The position numbers and the translations under genes were made by a program. Below are positions 23,835 to 34,235 of a DNA stretch of 64,000 nucleotides, in pieces. This DNA is from Mallotus nudiflorus (lineage: Eukaryota; Streptophyta; Magnoliopsida; Malpighiales; Euphorbiaceae), in contig CANTUR010000069.1 of the NCBI GenBank assembly GCA_947683625.1, positions 1-64,000 on the forward strand, read 5' to 3'. The stretch's first letter is position 1. Every line of letters starts with the position of its first letter. Below the pieces are notes generated by a model. It saw nothing but the letters and a program-made list of their open reading frames with translations. It was not told the DNA's origin and searched no databases.

Positions 23835-24960
23835 ATGACTTTGCGTCCGTCCACTCTTAATCGACGCAGTGCTCATCTTGCTCATTCTATATCTTCTTCC
23901 AAACCTGATTACCTTCACCTCGACCCTCGTACATATTTACAAGCTTCAAAATATCAAGAATGGAACATTGCTATATTTGAAGAAATAAATGCTCTTCTTG
24001 CTAATTCTTCTTGGACTTTGGTTCCAAGACCTTCTAATGTTAATATTGTAGATTGCAAGTGGATTTAATCAAGAGACATTCCAATAGTACCATTGAGCAC
24101 TATAAAGCAAGATTAGTAGCACAGGGGTTTACATAATAATCTGGTTTAGATTACAAAGAAACTTTCAGCCCGGTCATTAAAGCAATAACAATTCACACTA
24201 CTTTGGCTCTTGCAACCATGCACAAATGGTCAATTCACCAATTGGATGTTTCTAATGCTTTCCTCCATGGGCATCTTAATGAAACCATATTCATGTCTCA
24301 ATCTCCTGGCTTTGTTGATTCATCCCAACCTGAACATGTTTGTAAGCTTCACAAGTCGCTTTATGGCTTGAAGCAGGCCCCTTGGGCATGGTTTCAACGA
24401 CTAAGCTCCTACTTATTTTCTCTTTATTTTATTGTCTCCAAGAGTGACCACTCTTTATTCATTTATCGACAAGATAGTGATATGGTATTTATTCTTGTGT
24501 ATGTGGATGATTTTGTGGTAACTGGCTCTAACTCCTCACTTGTTCTTACCATGCTAAACAAGTTAAAATAAGAGTTTCCAATCCGTGATCTTGGTGATTT
24601 ACATTATTTTCTTAGGCTTGAGGTGCATCGGTAGTCAACTGGTATTTTAGTTTCTCAACATAAGTAAATTTGTGATTTACTTTATCGTACAGGGATGTTG
24701 GATTCCAAGTCTTTTCACACACCCATCGCCACTAAGCCTCCATTAATGAAAAATCATGGCCAATCCATTGATCAAGCAGAGGATTATCGTAAGTATGTTG
24801 GTGCTCTCCAGTATATTACTATTACTCGTCCAAACATTGCCTTCACTATAAATAAATTATGTCAGTTCATGCACTCACCAAGTCTTGAACACTGGACGGC
24901 TTTAAAAAGGTTACTTTGGTATCTTTAAAGCACTCAGGCTCGTGGGTTATTCTTCTCTCA
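23835..24960 (+). pseudogene. Copia B reverse transcriptase
   Basis: Starts TYLQASKYQEWNIAIFEEI and SSWTLVPRP, breaks at DCKWI (24066), and resumes with HYKARLVAQGF, LDYKETFSPVIK, HQLDVSNAFLHGHLNE, LYGLKQAPWAWFQRL and the intact catalytic LVYVDDFVVTGS at about 24495-24530. Further stops near 24571, 24633 and 24665. 24695-24928 holds KYVGALQYITITRPNIAFTI. The active site survives but the frame does not. Confidence 0.9.
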
Positions 24961-25490
24961 CAACTCACCTTTAGCTCTTTCTTGTTATAGTGATAGTGAT
25001 TGGGGAGGCGATGTGGATGATTATCGCTCCATAAGTGGTAATGGTGTATTTCTTGAAAGTTCATTAATTTCCTGGATGGCCAAAAAATAGCCCATAGTTG
25101 TAAGGTCTTCCACAGAAAGTGAATACAACCATTGCTCATGCTACTACTAAACTTATTTGGATTCGCTCTCTTCTTATTGACTCAGTTTTTATTGTCCTAA
25201 GGTAACATTATTTTGTGACAATATTGGTGCCATATATTTGACTTCTAATTCGATATTTCATGCCTGCACCAAGCATATTGAGTTAGATTTTCACTTTGTG
25301 TGTGAGCACGTTGCATCCGGATGCCTTCAAGTCCAATTCTTGTCTACACATGACCAACTTGCTGATTTGTTTACCAAGCCCCTCTCCATCACTTGGTTTC
25401 AGTCTTTGTGCCATCGACTCCCTCTTTATGATGGTCCTGGGTCAAAAATATACAAAAATACAAAAATGCCGTGTGTGAAATTAAATGTAT
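24961..25490 (+). pseudogene. Copia B RNase H
   Basis: CYSDSDWGG (first Asp), STESEY (Glu) and CDNIGAIYL (Asp) are visible across shifted frames. 25238-25490 is open: ACTKHIELDFHFVCEHVASG and STHDQLADLFTKPLS, the standard C-terminus of copia polyproteins. Stops at about 25090 and 25150. Confidence 0.85.
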
Positions 25491-26996
25491 AAAATGCCAA
25501 AAAAAAAGAAAAAGAAAAAGTTAAGAGTAGAGGAGCTAGAATGTGGGGTAAACTACACAAGGTTGACTATTTATCACGCAAAGTTGTGTATGTACACACT
25601 CGTGGTTATACAAAAAATGAATATACATCAAGTGGATATACAGTTTTTCGTCTTTTAAAGATATGTTTATAGTTTTATGTTATGATAATTTAATTCCACC
25701 ATTAAATAAAATTATTATTATTTAATGAAAAATATGAGTGTAATATTATATATCAATAATAAAATTATTTTATGTGTAATTCACCATATATGTCTAATTA
25801 TTTAAATACTATTACAAATATTATAACCTTATTTTAAAAATTATCTTTTATTCCAGATAAATAAAAATATATTTTAATTTTATTTATTATATGTTTATTA
25901 TAATTGGTTAAATATTGCATTATTAAGTATGTATATTATTTTAATAATATATTATATATTATTAACAATATTAGTTAATAGGATATTAAAATATAATAAA
26001 TGAATAAATAAAATTTCAGACTTTTAAATGACAAAAGAAACGTCAAACCTTCAACTGTGAAATCGTATTATCAAATGGTAGTATTCGTACTTCCTTTTAG
26101 AACTTATAGTAAACTAATTGATAATTGCATGGTTATTTAAATGTGTAAGAGATGTGTTCATGTAATTACTGTAGATAATTGCATGGAATTTAAATGTGTA
26201 AATGGTGAGTTCATATAACTTTTGAACTTTTAATATGTATATATATATATATATAGGCTTGCATGATAAATTTGTAATATATTGCCATAATATGAATTAT
26301 ATTATATCATTTTATATGTGATATGTTGTGTTATAATGCTGAAGGTTGAACAAATAAAGGCCAAAACTTCTTTTAAGGAGTCATGAAATAAATTTTATAA
26401 AATTTTGTAAATTTTATTTGTAAATTTATTTAAATATATTTTATTTAAATGCATATTTTTTAAAATTTATTTTAAATTTAAATTTTTTAATTTTATAAAA
26501 TTATTTAAAATTAAGTCGAGTTTTATTAATAAAATATTTAATTTAAATTGATTTGAAATTCATTTAAAAATAAAATGAATTTTTCGATGAATTAAATCAA
26601 ATAAACACATTATTAAAGGAATAAAAAATTGTTTCATAACCATGATTGAACCTAGATGTGGCCCGGCTAAGCTAGTATTTTGGTCAGATGGAAACAAGTC
26701 TGGTTTACCTCTTCAGTCTGGTACAAAACCTTCCCAGCCTTAGTACGCCTTGTTCATCTAGGTGGATTTAGTCCATAGTTTCAGAATAATTCAAGATAAT
26801 GAAAACAAGTGGAAATCAAAAATAAAATAAATTTTGTTCTATTCATTTTAATACGAAATGAAAATTTGATCAATATTATTCGTATATGAAAATATTTTTA
26901 TATTTAATTTTTATATATTAAAATTAGCATAATGATTATTTATTATAAAAATTTATTTTAAAAATCATTTATTAATATTTACTAAAATATTATATT
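25491..26996. other. AT-rich intergenic stretch
   Basis: No gene or element recognised. Contains an (AT)n run near 26238-26255 and strongly AT-rich low-complexity DNA at 26390-26600. 26640-26770 is less AT-rich but has no recognisable coding. Confidence 0.5.
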
Positions 26997-27187
26997 AAGT
27001 AATAACAGATAATTCTAAGTTAGTGAAAGATCCATGCTGATATTAAGGATTTCATTACATTAAAGCTTTCCTAATTTAGTCCATTATAACCTACTTCACC
27101 ACATATTGTTGTATATATGTATGCCTTTTGTACTTGATGAAACACACAAGAATTATATATACAGTTTATATTCTAAAAAGTTTTGCA
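26997..27187 (+). repeat. 5' LTR of copia C, truncated
   Basis: Matches the 3' part of the LTR at 38547-38858 ('cttgatgaaacacacaagaa' in both), but the first ~90 bp of that LTR are missing here. Ends TTTTGCA before the primer site. Confidence 0.85.
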
Positions 27188-27199
27188 TGGTATCATAGC
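27188..27199 (+). other. Primer binding site of copia C
   Basis: TGGTATCATAGC, one change from the tRNA-iMet complement. Confidence 0.85.
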
Positions 27200-27250
27200 A
27201 TTTTAACGAACCTCAAATCACAAAGACTGCAATTACTTGGCAAAAGTAAC

Positions 27251-27992
27251 ATGTCAACTGAAAGTTCCAGGAGTATGTATAAATCAATAGTGATCAAAGC
27301 TGAAAAAGCAGCACACTATCAACTGAGTGTATCAAACTGGCCTGGAGATTTGCTTGTGTCTCATCCACCCTAAGAGACTAATTACTCCACATGGCAGCAA
27401 TCAGTCATGAATGCTCTCATGTTGCAAAAACCACCACTTGGAGCTCCAAATGAATAGAACTAGATCATATGTCACTCCATGATAACGTCCTGGATCTTTA
27501 ATTCATTTCATGAAGAACTCCATGAAAGTATTGTGTATCATGACGCAAAGAACTAGAAGAATGCTTTCTACAAGGGAGTAGACCTCGAATTCAAGAAACT
27601 TAAAAAAGAAATTGTCAACACAAAACAATGAGATATAACAATATTCTTATACATTGCAAAAATAAAAAGCCTTTAGGAACAACTTGGAGGCTTTACCAAA
27701 CACTATAAAATTGGATGCGTAGGTTGCACATGTGGTGTAACTATAAGGGAACATAAGGAAGGATGACTACACTAATTCTTAATGGGTTTGGATGATGCTT
27801 ATAGTGCTGTGAGGTTAAATTTACTATGCAAAGAGCTAGCACCATCAATATCAAATACATACTCATTCCTAGCATTGGATTATTAGAAATGCAACATTTA
27901 AAGTTAGTACGAATAATTACAAGGGACAAAATAAAAAATCAAGATTCAGTCATTGTAATAAACTAGGTCATATAAGGAAAAGGTTATTGTAA
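27251..27992 (+). pseudogene. Copia C gag
   Basis: ATG 27251 gives MSTESSRSMYKSIVIKAEK and a stop at 27371; later fragments in several frames include an F-x-H-C-N-K-L-G-H-I-R-K knuckle remnant at about 27940-27985, with the outer Cys residues lost. The CACTA element starts at 27996. Recognised by position after the primer site and by the knuckle. Confidence 0.65.
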
Positions 27993-27995
27993 ACT

Positions 27996-28025
27996 CACTA
28001 CAAGAAAAAATCTATTTTGTAACGG
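27996..28025 (+). repeat. CACTA left terminal inverted repeat
   Basis: CACTACAAGAAAAA followed by a TTTTGTAACGGATATTTGTAA-type sequence that pairs with 36344-36376. Confidence 0.92.
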
Positions 28026-30190
28026 ATATTTGTAATATATTATTTCTGTTACTAAATTGTAATGAATTTATAACAAATTTGTAACGAAATAATAAATTAG
28101 TAACAAAATTTTTGCAACAGCAGAAGATCCGTTACAAAATAAAAATTGTAACGGATTTGTAACCATATTTGTAACGAATCTTTAGTAACAAAAATTTTTC
28201 ATTACTAAATTTGATACAAAAAAGGTGCTAATTCGGCATCAAATATTTGTAACAAATTTGTAACAGATATAGTAGTTATAAATTTGTAATGGATATACGC
28301 TGTTACAAATTTGTAATGAATTTCTAATTCGTTACAAAATATGTTAGGCTTTCAAAAAAAAAAATATTTGGCCTTGCAAATTTGTAACGGATTAGACATC
28401 AGTTATAAATTTGTAACGGATTGCTAATTTGTTACAAAATATTTTAGGCTTTTAAAAAAAATATTTGTCTTTTAATAGAGTTTTATTTTTATTTTATTTT
28501 TCAATATAAAAAGCTCTAACATTTTTTAATTAAAAATTTATTTTATTTTATTTATCATTTTCACTTTTATTTTATGATGTTTTAAAATGTGTTTCTATAA
28601 AATTTATTTTTCCTTCAATTTAAAAATAATAAAATTGATATTTTTTACAAAATATTTAAATCAGCTTAACAAATTTATCATTAATTTTATATTTTAAATA
28701 TATTCAAATTTAAAATTTTAATTAATTAATTAGAGACATTTTATTCAAATATGTCTCTAATATTTGACCTTGCAAATTTTTAACGGAATGCAATCCGTTG
28801 CAAACTAATGCTAGACTTTTTAATAAAATTGGCCTTCCAAATTTGTAACGGGATTGTACATCCAATCCAAAATATGTTAGACTTAAAAAAAAAAAATTGG
28901 CCTTGCAAATTTGTAGCGGATCAGACATCCGTTACAAAATATGTTAGACTTTTAAAAAAATATTTGACTTTTAAAAAATATTTGGCTTTTAATAGACTTT
29001 TATTTTTATTTTTTTCAATTTAAAAAGCTCTAATATTTTTGAATTAAAAATTTATTTTATTTATGAATTTCACTTTTATTTTATGATATTTTTAAAATTA
29101 TTCCTATAAAGTTTAATTTTTCTTTAATTCAAAAATAACAAAAATGATATTTTTTACAATTCATTAAAATCAGCTTAATAAATTTATCATTAATTTTATA
29201 TTTTAAATATATTCAAATTTAAAATTTTAATTAATTAATTAGTGACATTATATTCAAATATGTCTATAATATTTGGCCTTTCAAATTTATAATGGATTAT
29301 AATCCATTACAAAATAATGTTAGGTTTTAAAAAAATTTTAACCTTACGAATTTGTGACAGATTGGACATCCATTACAAAATATGTTAAGCTTTCAAAAAA
29401 AATTTTGGCCTCGCAAATTTGTAACGGATTAGACATTCGTTACAAATTTGTAACAGATTGCTAATCCTTTACAAAATATGTTAGGCTTTTAAAAAAAATA
29501 TTTGGCTTTTAATAGACTTTTATTTTTTTTTTCAATTTAAAAGCTCTAACATTTTTGAATTAAAAATTTATTTTATTTTATTTTATTTATCATTTTCATA
29601 TGATATTTTTAAAATTGTTTCTATAAAATTTATTTTTTCTTCAATTTAAAAATAATAAAAATGATATTTTTTACAATTTATTAAAATCAGCTTAACAAAT
29701 TTATCATTAATTTAATATTTTAAATATATTCAAATTTTAAATTTTAATTACTTAATTAGAGATATTTTATTCAACTATGTCTATAATGTTTGGCCTTTCA
29801 AATTTGTAACGGATTGTAATCCGTTACAAAATAATGCTAGGCTTTAAAAAAAAATTGACCTTGCAAATTGTAACGGATTGCTAATCCGTTACAATATATG
29901 TTAGGTTTTCAAAAAAAAAAAAATTTAGCCTTGCAAAATTATAATAGATTAGACATCCGTTACAAATTTGTAACGGATTGCTAATCCGTTACAAAATATC
30001 TTAGGCTTTTAAAAAAAATATTTGACTTTTAATAGACTTTTATTTTTTTTTTCAATTTAAAAAGCTCTAACATTTTTTTAATAAAAAATTCATTTTATTT
30101 TATTTATCATTTTCACTTTTATTTTATGATATTTTTAAAATTGTTTCTATAAAATTTATTTTTTCTTCAATTTAAAAATAATAAAAATGA
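28021..30190. repeat. CACTA subterminal repeat region, left arm
   Basis: About sixteen close matches to TTTGTAACGGAT or ATCCGTTACAAA in both orientations. From about 28390 they are arranged in three and a half tandem modules of ~510 bp, marked by 'aattttaattaattaattag' at about 28710, 29220 and (diverged) 29730, each followed by 'ggcctt-caaatttgtaacggatt'. Subterminal motifs of this kind bind the TNPA-like protein in En/Spm; binding here is inferred. Confidence 0.85.
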
Positions 30191-30420
30191 TCAAGAAAGT
30201 AAGTTACAAATTATCATTTTCCCTTCTCTGCCTTTTTTTATTCCCTTCCTTCGCTTCCCTTAATTCTCTCCTTTTATCTCCATAACAATCAAGAAAGTAA
30301 GTTCAATAATTCTCCTCTCTTTTAGATCTCACAACAATTTCTGGTCTTCGATTCTTCTTCACTGCTCGCCGCAATATGACCCGATCACAACAATCCTATT
30401 AAGGTCTGTCTCTTTTTTCC
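30191..30420 (+). other. Pyrimidine-rich leader-like block, left arm
   Basis: C/T-rich DNA with two copies of 'atcaagaaagtaagtt' (30190 and 30288), each a good AA|GTAAGT splice donor, then TTTTAG acceptor near 30326 and CAATATGACCCG followed by AAG|GTCTGT near 30403. It looks like the 5' untranslated region and first intron of a plant gene; a first exon with ATG would encode only a few codons before a stop. Mirrored at about 34000-34235. Confidence 0.45.
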
Positions 30421-30564
30421 TCTGTCACTCTTTTTCTATTTTTTGTTTCTTTACATTAGTTGTACAATATATTGCATTCATTATGCATTGAATTTACATA
30501 CTATATATTGATTTAATGTAAGTATAAGTTATATATATAAATATATATAGATATAGTTATAGAG

Positions 30565-31657
30565 GAAATGACTCACTTGAAACAATTGAAAACTTGAGGA
30601 TTTATGGGTAACTTAAGCATCTTATTAAGGATCAAAATGAGTATTTTGCATATTATTTAAGTAATATTGTTGGATATCCATCGGGAGCAGCCATAGAATA
30701 AAAAAATCAATGAAAGAAAGAAAGAAAGAAAGAAGGGGAAAAGAAAAGAAAAGAGAGAATAAAAGGGCTTATTCAATTCTTGGTGTATAAGTTGTTTTTT
30801 CAAGTGAAATTTGAAGATCCAAGACTCCTTTAAGGCTGTAATTTCATTCCTAAAGTCTTTATTGATTGATTGGTAACTAATTTAAAGTGTTTTAATTGAT
30901 TTAAGTTAGGGTTTACATGTTGCAGTTTTCAGGTCTGAATTTCCTGATTTTTCAGTCTTATTGTTTTGATCATATCTTGAGCTATAAAACTTAAAATTGA
31001 GTGATATTTAATGATATGAAAATTTTATATAATTATCTAAATTTTTTTTGAGTTTGATCTGATTCAATCTCTATGATAGTAAAAATTAAAGAAAACATTT
31101 TATTGCTCAGTCTGTTATATAAATTGAGATGGTTGTGTTCATATGTTTATATCTCGCCCTACAGTTGTCCAATTGGTGTGAAATTTTTATTTCTTATTCT
31201 ACACATATATATCTAATATTGATTAAAATTTCAGTTCAAAATTTATTTTCTATAAATTCCAGTAATTTTTCAAAGTCGGCTTTGAAAGCAGTGATTTTGC
31301 AGGTTTACAGAGTTGATAAGTTAAAACTAGTCTAGATACTTTTTGTATATCTTGAGATAGGAAATCCAAATTGAGTTTATTTTGATTCTAAAGAAACTTA
31401 AAAGAGTTCTTTAGAACTTTGTAGTTTTGATCCAGAGCTGATTATGACTGAATAGTGGTCTAACAGACCTGTATTTTTTATTGTTCAATCTATTTGAGTA
31501 ATTGAGCTACTTGCAATATGACCTTTATAATTATATTTGTGGTTATTGGATGGAAGTGAAATTTTTATTGAAGGTACTAGACACAAATTCATAAGTCTAG
31601 TTAAAATTTGAGGTTAAAATTTCTTTTTTACGGGTCAGAACGAGTTTTCTAATTTAG
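30565..31657 (+). repeat. LTR-shared segment, left arm
   Basis: About 1.1 kb also present (inverted) in the right arm and, more diverged, inside the solo LTR at 44972-46072. Ends at the acceptor TTTCTAATTTAG just before the cyclin-like exon, so in the arm it sits as intron. Confidence 0.7.
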
Positions 31658-31769
31658 ACCTGATAAACCAAAAGAGGACATTATTGATATTGATGCAGCA
31701 TATGCCAATAATGATTTGGTTGGTGTAGAATAGGTTAAGGAAATCTATAAGTTTTATAAACTAGTTGAG
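31658..31769 (+). pseudogene. Captured plant B-type cyclin exon, left arm
   Basis: Acceptor TCTAATTTAG and donor GAG|GTATAA bracket a 112-bp exon. From 31662 it reads DKPKEDI, DIDAAYANNDLVGVE, a TAG, then VKEIYKFYKLVE. This is the conserved stretch just before the cyclin box of plant B-type cyclins (DID-x-AD-x-NN-x-LA-x-VEYV-x-DIY-x-FYK pattern), and the exon ends where plant CYCB genes commonly have an intron. The TAG stands where the family has Tyr. No other cyclin exon was found. The family call is from memory of the motif, not a search. Confidence 0.75.
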
Positions 31770-32039
31770 GTATAATAATTAAGTTCATTTTCCTCAATTT
31801 CTTTACTGTGTTATATGCATCTTGCATGTTGTCTGGTAGTGGCAAATAATTGAGCACATCTTTGCATTTTTCAAAGGAATTCACTGCATAATTGTTCTTT
31901 ATTTTCTTTTAATTGCATGGGAATTCACTACATAAAAGAAAAAATGTCAATTCATGGTGGGTTCAAAAGCAAGGTTCTTTACTTTGGAAAAAGAAAAAGA
32001 AGCCTACGCTGTATACAAATCATAATGATTATTTTCAAA

Positions 32040-32160
32040 GCTATAGAGTCTATTACAACCTATATCTTCTACAACATATCTCCAAAGTCAGCAACATGTC
32101 TCTGTAATGTATCTCCAAAGCTTGCAACATATCTCTAAAGTCAGCCAGCCTATAACCAAC
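32040..32160 (+). repeat. ~25-bp tandem repeats near palindrome centre, left arm
   Basis: Four degenerate copies of 'caacatatctccaaagtcag'. Mirrored at 32274-32365. Confidence 0.75.
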
Positions 32161-32198
32161 ATAGCTTCTCTATCTCATTCAGCAGCCGCCCCCCACAC

Positions 32199-32222
32199 CT
32201 CCCACAGCCTCCCACAGCTAGC
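32199..32222. other. Palindrome spacer
   Basis: The only unpaired centre: CCGCCCCCCACAC before it pairs with GTGTGGGAGGCGG after it. Contains two 'ctcccacag' copies. Confidence 0.85.
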
Positions 32223-32651
32223 GTGTGGGAGGCGGCTACTGAATGAGATAGAGAAGCTACGTTGGTTACAGGCTGGCTGACTTTGGAGATATGTTGCAGG
32301 CTTTGGAGATACATTGCAGAGATGTGTTGCTAACTTTAGAGATATGTTGTAGAAGATATAGGCTGTAATAGACTTTATAGCTTTGAAAAATAATCATTCT
32401 GAATTGTATACAGCGTAGGCTTATTTTTTTTTTCCAAAGTAAAGAACCTTACTTTTGAACCCACCATGAACTGACATTTTTTCTTTTATGCAGTGAATTC
32501 CCATGCAATTAAAAGAAAATAGAGAACAATTATGTAGTGAATTCCTTTGAAAAATGCAAAGATGTGCTCAATTATTTACCACTACCAGACAACATGCAAG
32601 GTGCATATAACACAGTAAAGAAATTGAGGAAAATGAACTTAATTATTATAC

Positions 32652-32763
32652 CTCAACTAGGTTATAAAAATTGCAGATGTCCTCAACCTATTCTACACCA
32701 GCCAAATCATTATTGGCATCTGCTGTATCAATATCAATAGCATCATATTTTGGTTTATCAGGT
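32652..32763 (-). pseudogene. Captured plant B-type cyclin exon, right arm
   Basis: Mirror copy of 31658-31769, same length and splice sites. Reads DKPKYDA, DIDTADANNDLAGVE, TAG, then VEDICNFYNLVE. It keeps the family's ADANN where the left arm has AYANN. The TAG is in the same place, so the stop pre-dates the inverted duplication or was copied between arms. Confidence 0.75.
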
Positions 32764-33860
32764 CTAAATTAGAAATTTCATTTTGACCCGTAGAAAAACA
32801 ATTTTAACCTCAAATTTTAAATAGACGTAGGTATTTGTGTCTAGTACCTTCAATAAAAATTTCACTTCCATCCAATAACCACAAATATAATTATAAAGGT
32901 TGTATTGCAAGCAGCTCAATTACTCAAACAGATTGAGCACTAAAACGTACAGGTCTGTTAGACCATTATTCAGTCATAATCAGCTCTGGATCAAAACTAC
33001 AAAGTTGTAGAGAACTATTTTAAATTTCATTAGAATCAAAATAAAATCAATTTAGAGTTTTCTATCTCAAGATATACAAAAAGTATCTAGACTAGTTTTA
33101 ACTTATGAACTCTGTAAACCTGGTCCACATAATCAAAATCACTATTTTCAAAGCTAACTTTGAAAAATTACTGGGACTGATAGAAAAATAATTTTGAGCT
33201 AAAATTTTAATAAATATTATATATATATGTCTAGAATATGAAATAAAACTTTCACATCAATTGGACAACTGTAGAGCGAGATATAAGCATTCGAACACAA
33301 CTAGCTCAATTTACATAAAAGACTGAGCAATAAAATGTTTCTTCTAATTTCACTATCATAGAGACTGAATCAAACCAAGCTCAAAGAAAAAAAAATTTAG
33401 ATAATTCTTTAAAATTTTCATATCATTAAATATCATTCAATTTTGAGCTCTATAGCTCAAGATATGATCAAAATAATAAGACTGAAAAACCAAGAAATTC
33501 ATATCCGAGAACTGCAACATGTGACTTAAATCAGTTAAAACACTTAAAATTAGTTACCAATCAATCACTAAAGACTTTAGGAATGAAATTACAGCCTTAA
33601 AGGAGTCTTGGATCTTTAAATTTCACTTGAAAAAACAACTTATACACCAAGAATTGAATAAGCCCTTTTATTCTCTATTTTCTTTTCTTTTCCCCTTCTT
33701 TCTTTCTTTCTTTCATTGATTTTTTTATTATATGGCTGCTCCTGATGGATATCCAACAATATTACTTAAATAATATGTAAAATACTCATTTTGATCCTTA
33801 ATAAGATGCTTAAGTTACCCATAAATCCTCAAATTTTCAATTGTTTCAAGTGAATCATTT
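32764..33860 (-). repeat. LTR-shared segment, right arm
   Basis: Inverted copy of 30565-31657 and in the same plus-strand orientation as 44972-46072 of the solo LTR ('aattttaacctcaaatttta', 'tttgtgtctagtaccttcaa'). Confidence 0.7.
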
Positions 33861-33999
33861 CCTCTATAACTATATCTATATATATTTATATATATAACTT
33901 ATACTTACATTAAATCAATATATAGTATGTAAATGCAATGCATAATGAATGCAATATATTGTACAACTAATGCAAAGAAACAAAAAATAGAAAAAGAGT

Positions 34000-34235
34000 G
34001 ACAGAGGAAAAAAGAGATAGACCTTAACAGGATTGTTGTGATTGGGTCATATTGCGGCAAGCAGTGAAGAAGAATCGAAGACCGGAGATTGTTGTGAGAT
34101 CTAAAAGAGAGGAGAATTGTTGAACTTACTTTCTTGATTGTTGTGGAGATGACGGGAGAGAATTAGGGGAAGCGAAGGAAGGGAATAAAAAAATGCTGAG
34201 AAGGGAAAATGATAATTTGTAACTTACTTTCTTGA
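34000..34235 (-). other. Leader-like block, right arm
   Basis: Mirror of 30191-30420, including CATATTGCGG (complement of the ATG context) and both 'aacttactttcttgat' donor copies. Confidence 0.45.

Larger units (their letters stand above)
17261..25490 (+). mobile_element. Ty1/copia retrotransposon B, degenerate and nested
   Basis: Order: 5' LTR, primer site, gag, zinc knuckle, protease, pre-integrase, integrase, RT, RNase H. It is split by a solo LTR at 18929-22573, whose removal joins the two halves of the pre-integrase region in frame. Net length is about 4.6 kb, near the size of small copia elements of the Ale/Retrofit kind. Stops and frameshifts lie in every domain. No 3' LTR is found after 25490. 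Confidence 0.9.

Noticed and set aside
27188..27205. tRNA gene
   Set aside because: Only the 12-base primer complement is present here and at the other primer sites; no cloverleaf could be drawn.
28021..30190. CRISPR-like spaced repeats
   Set aside because: Repeats occur in both orientations, differ in spacing, and lie within a CACTA element of a plant genome.
31913..32138. Two overlapping frames (64 and 73 codons) in the left palindrome arm
   Set aside because: Not kept in the mirror copy of the right arm and without known motifs.
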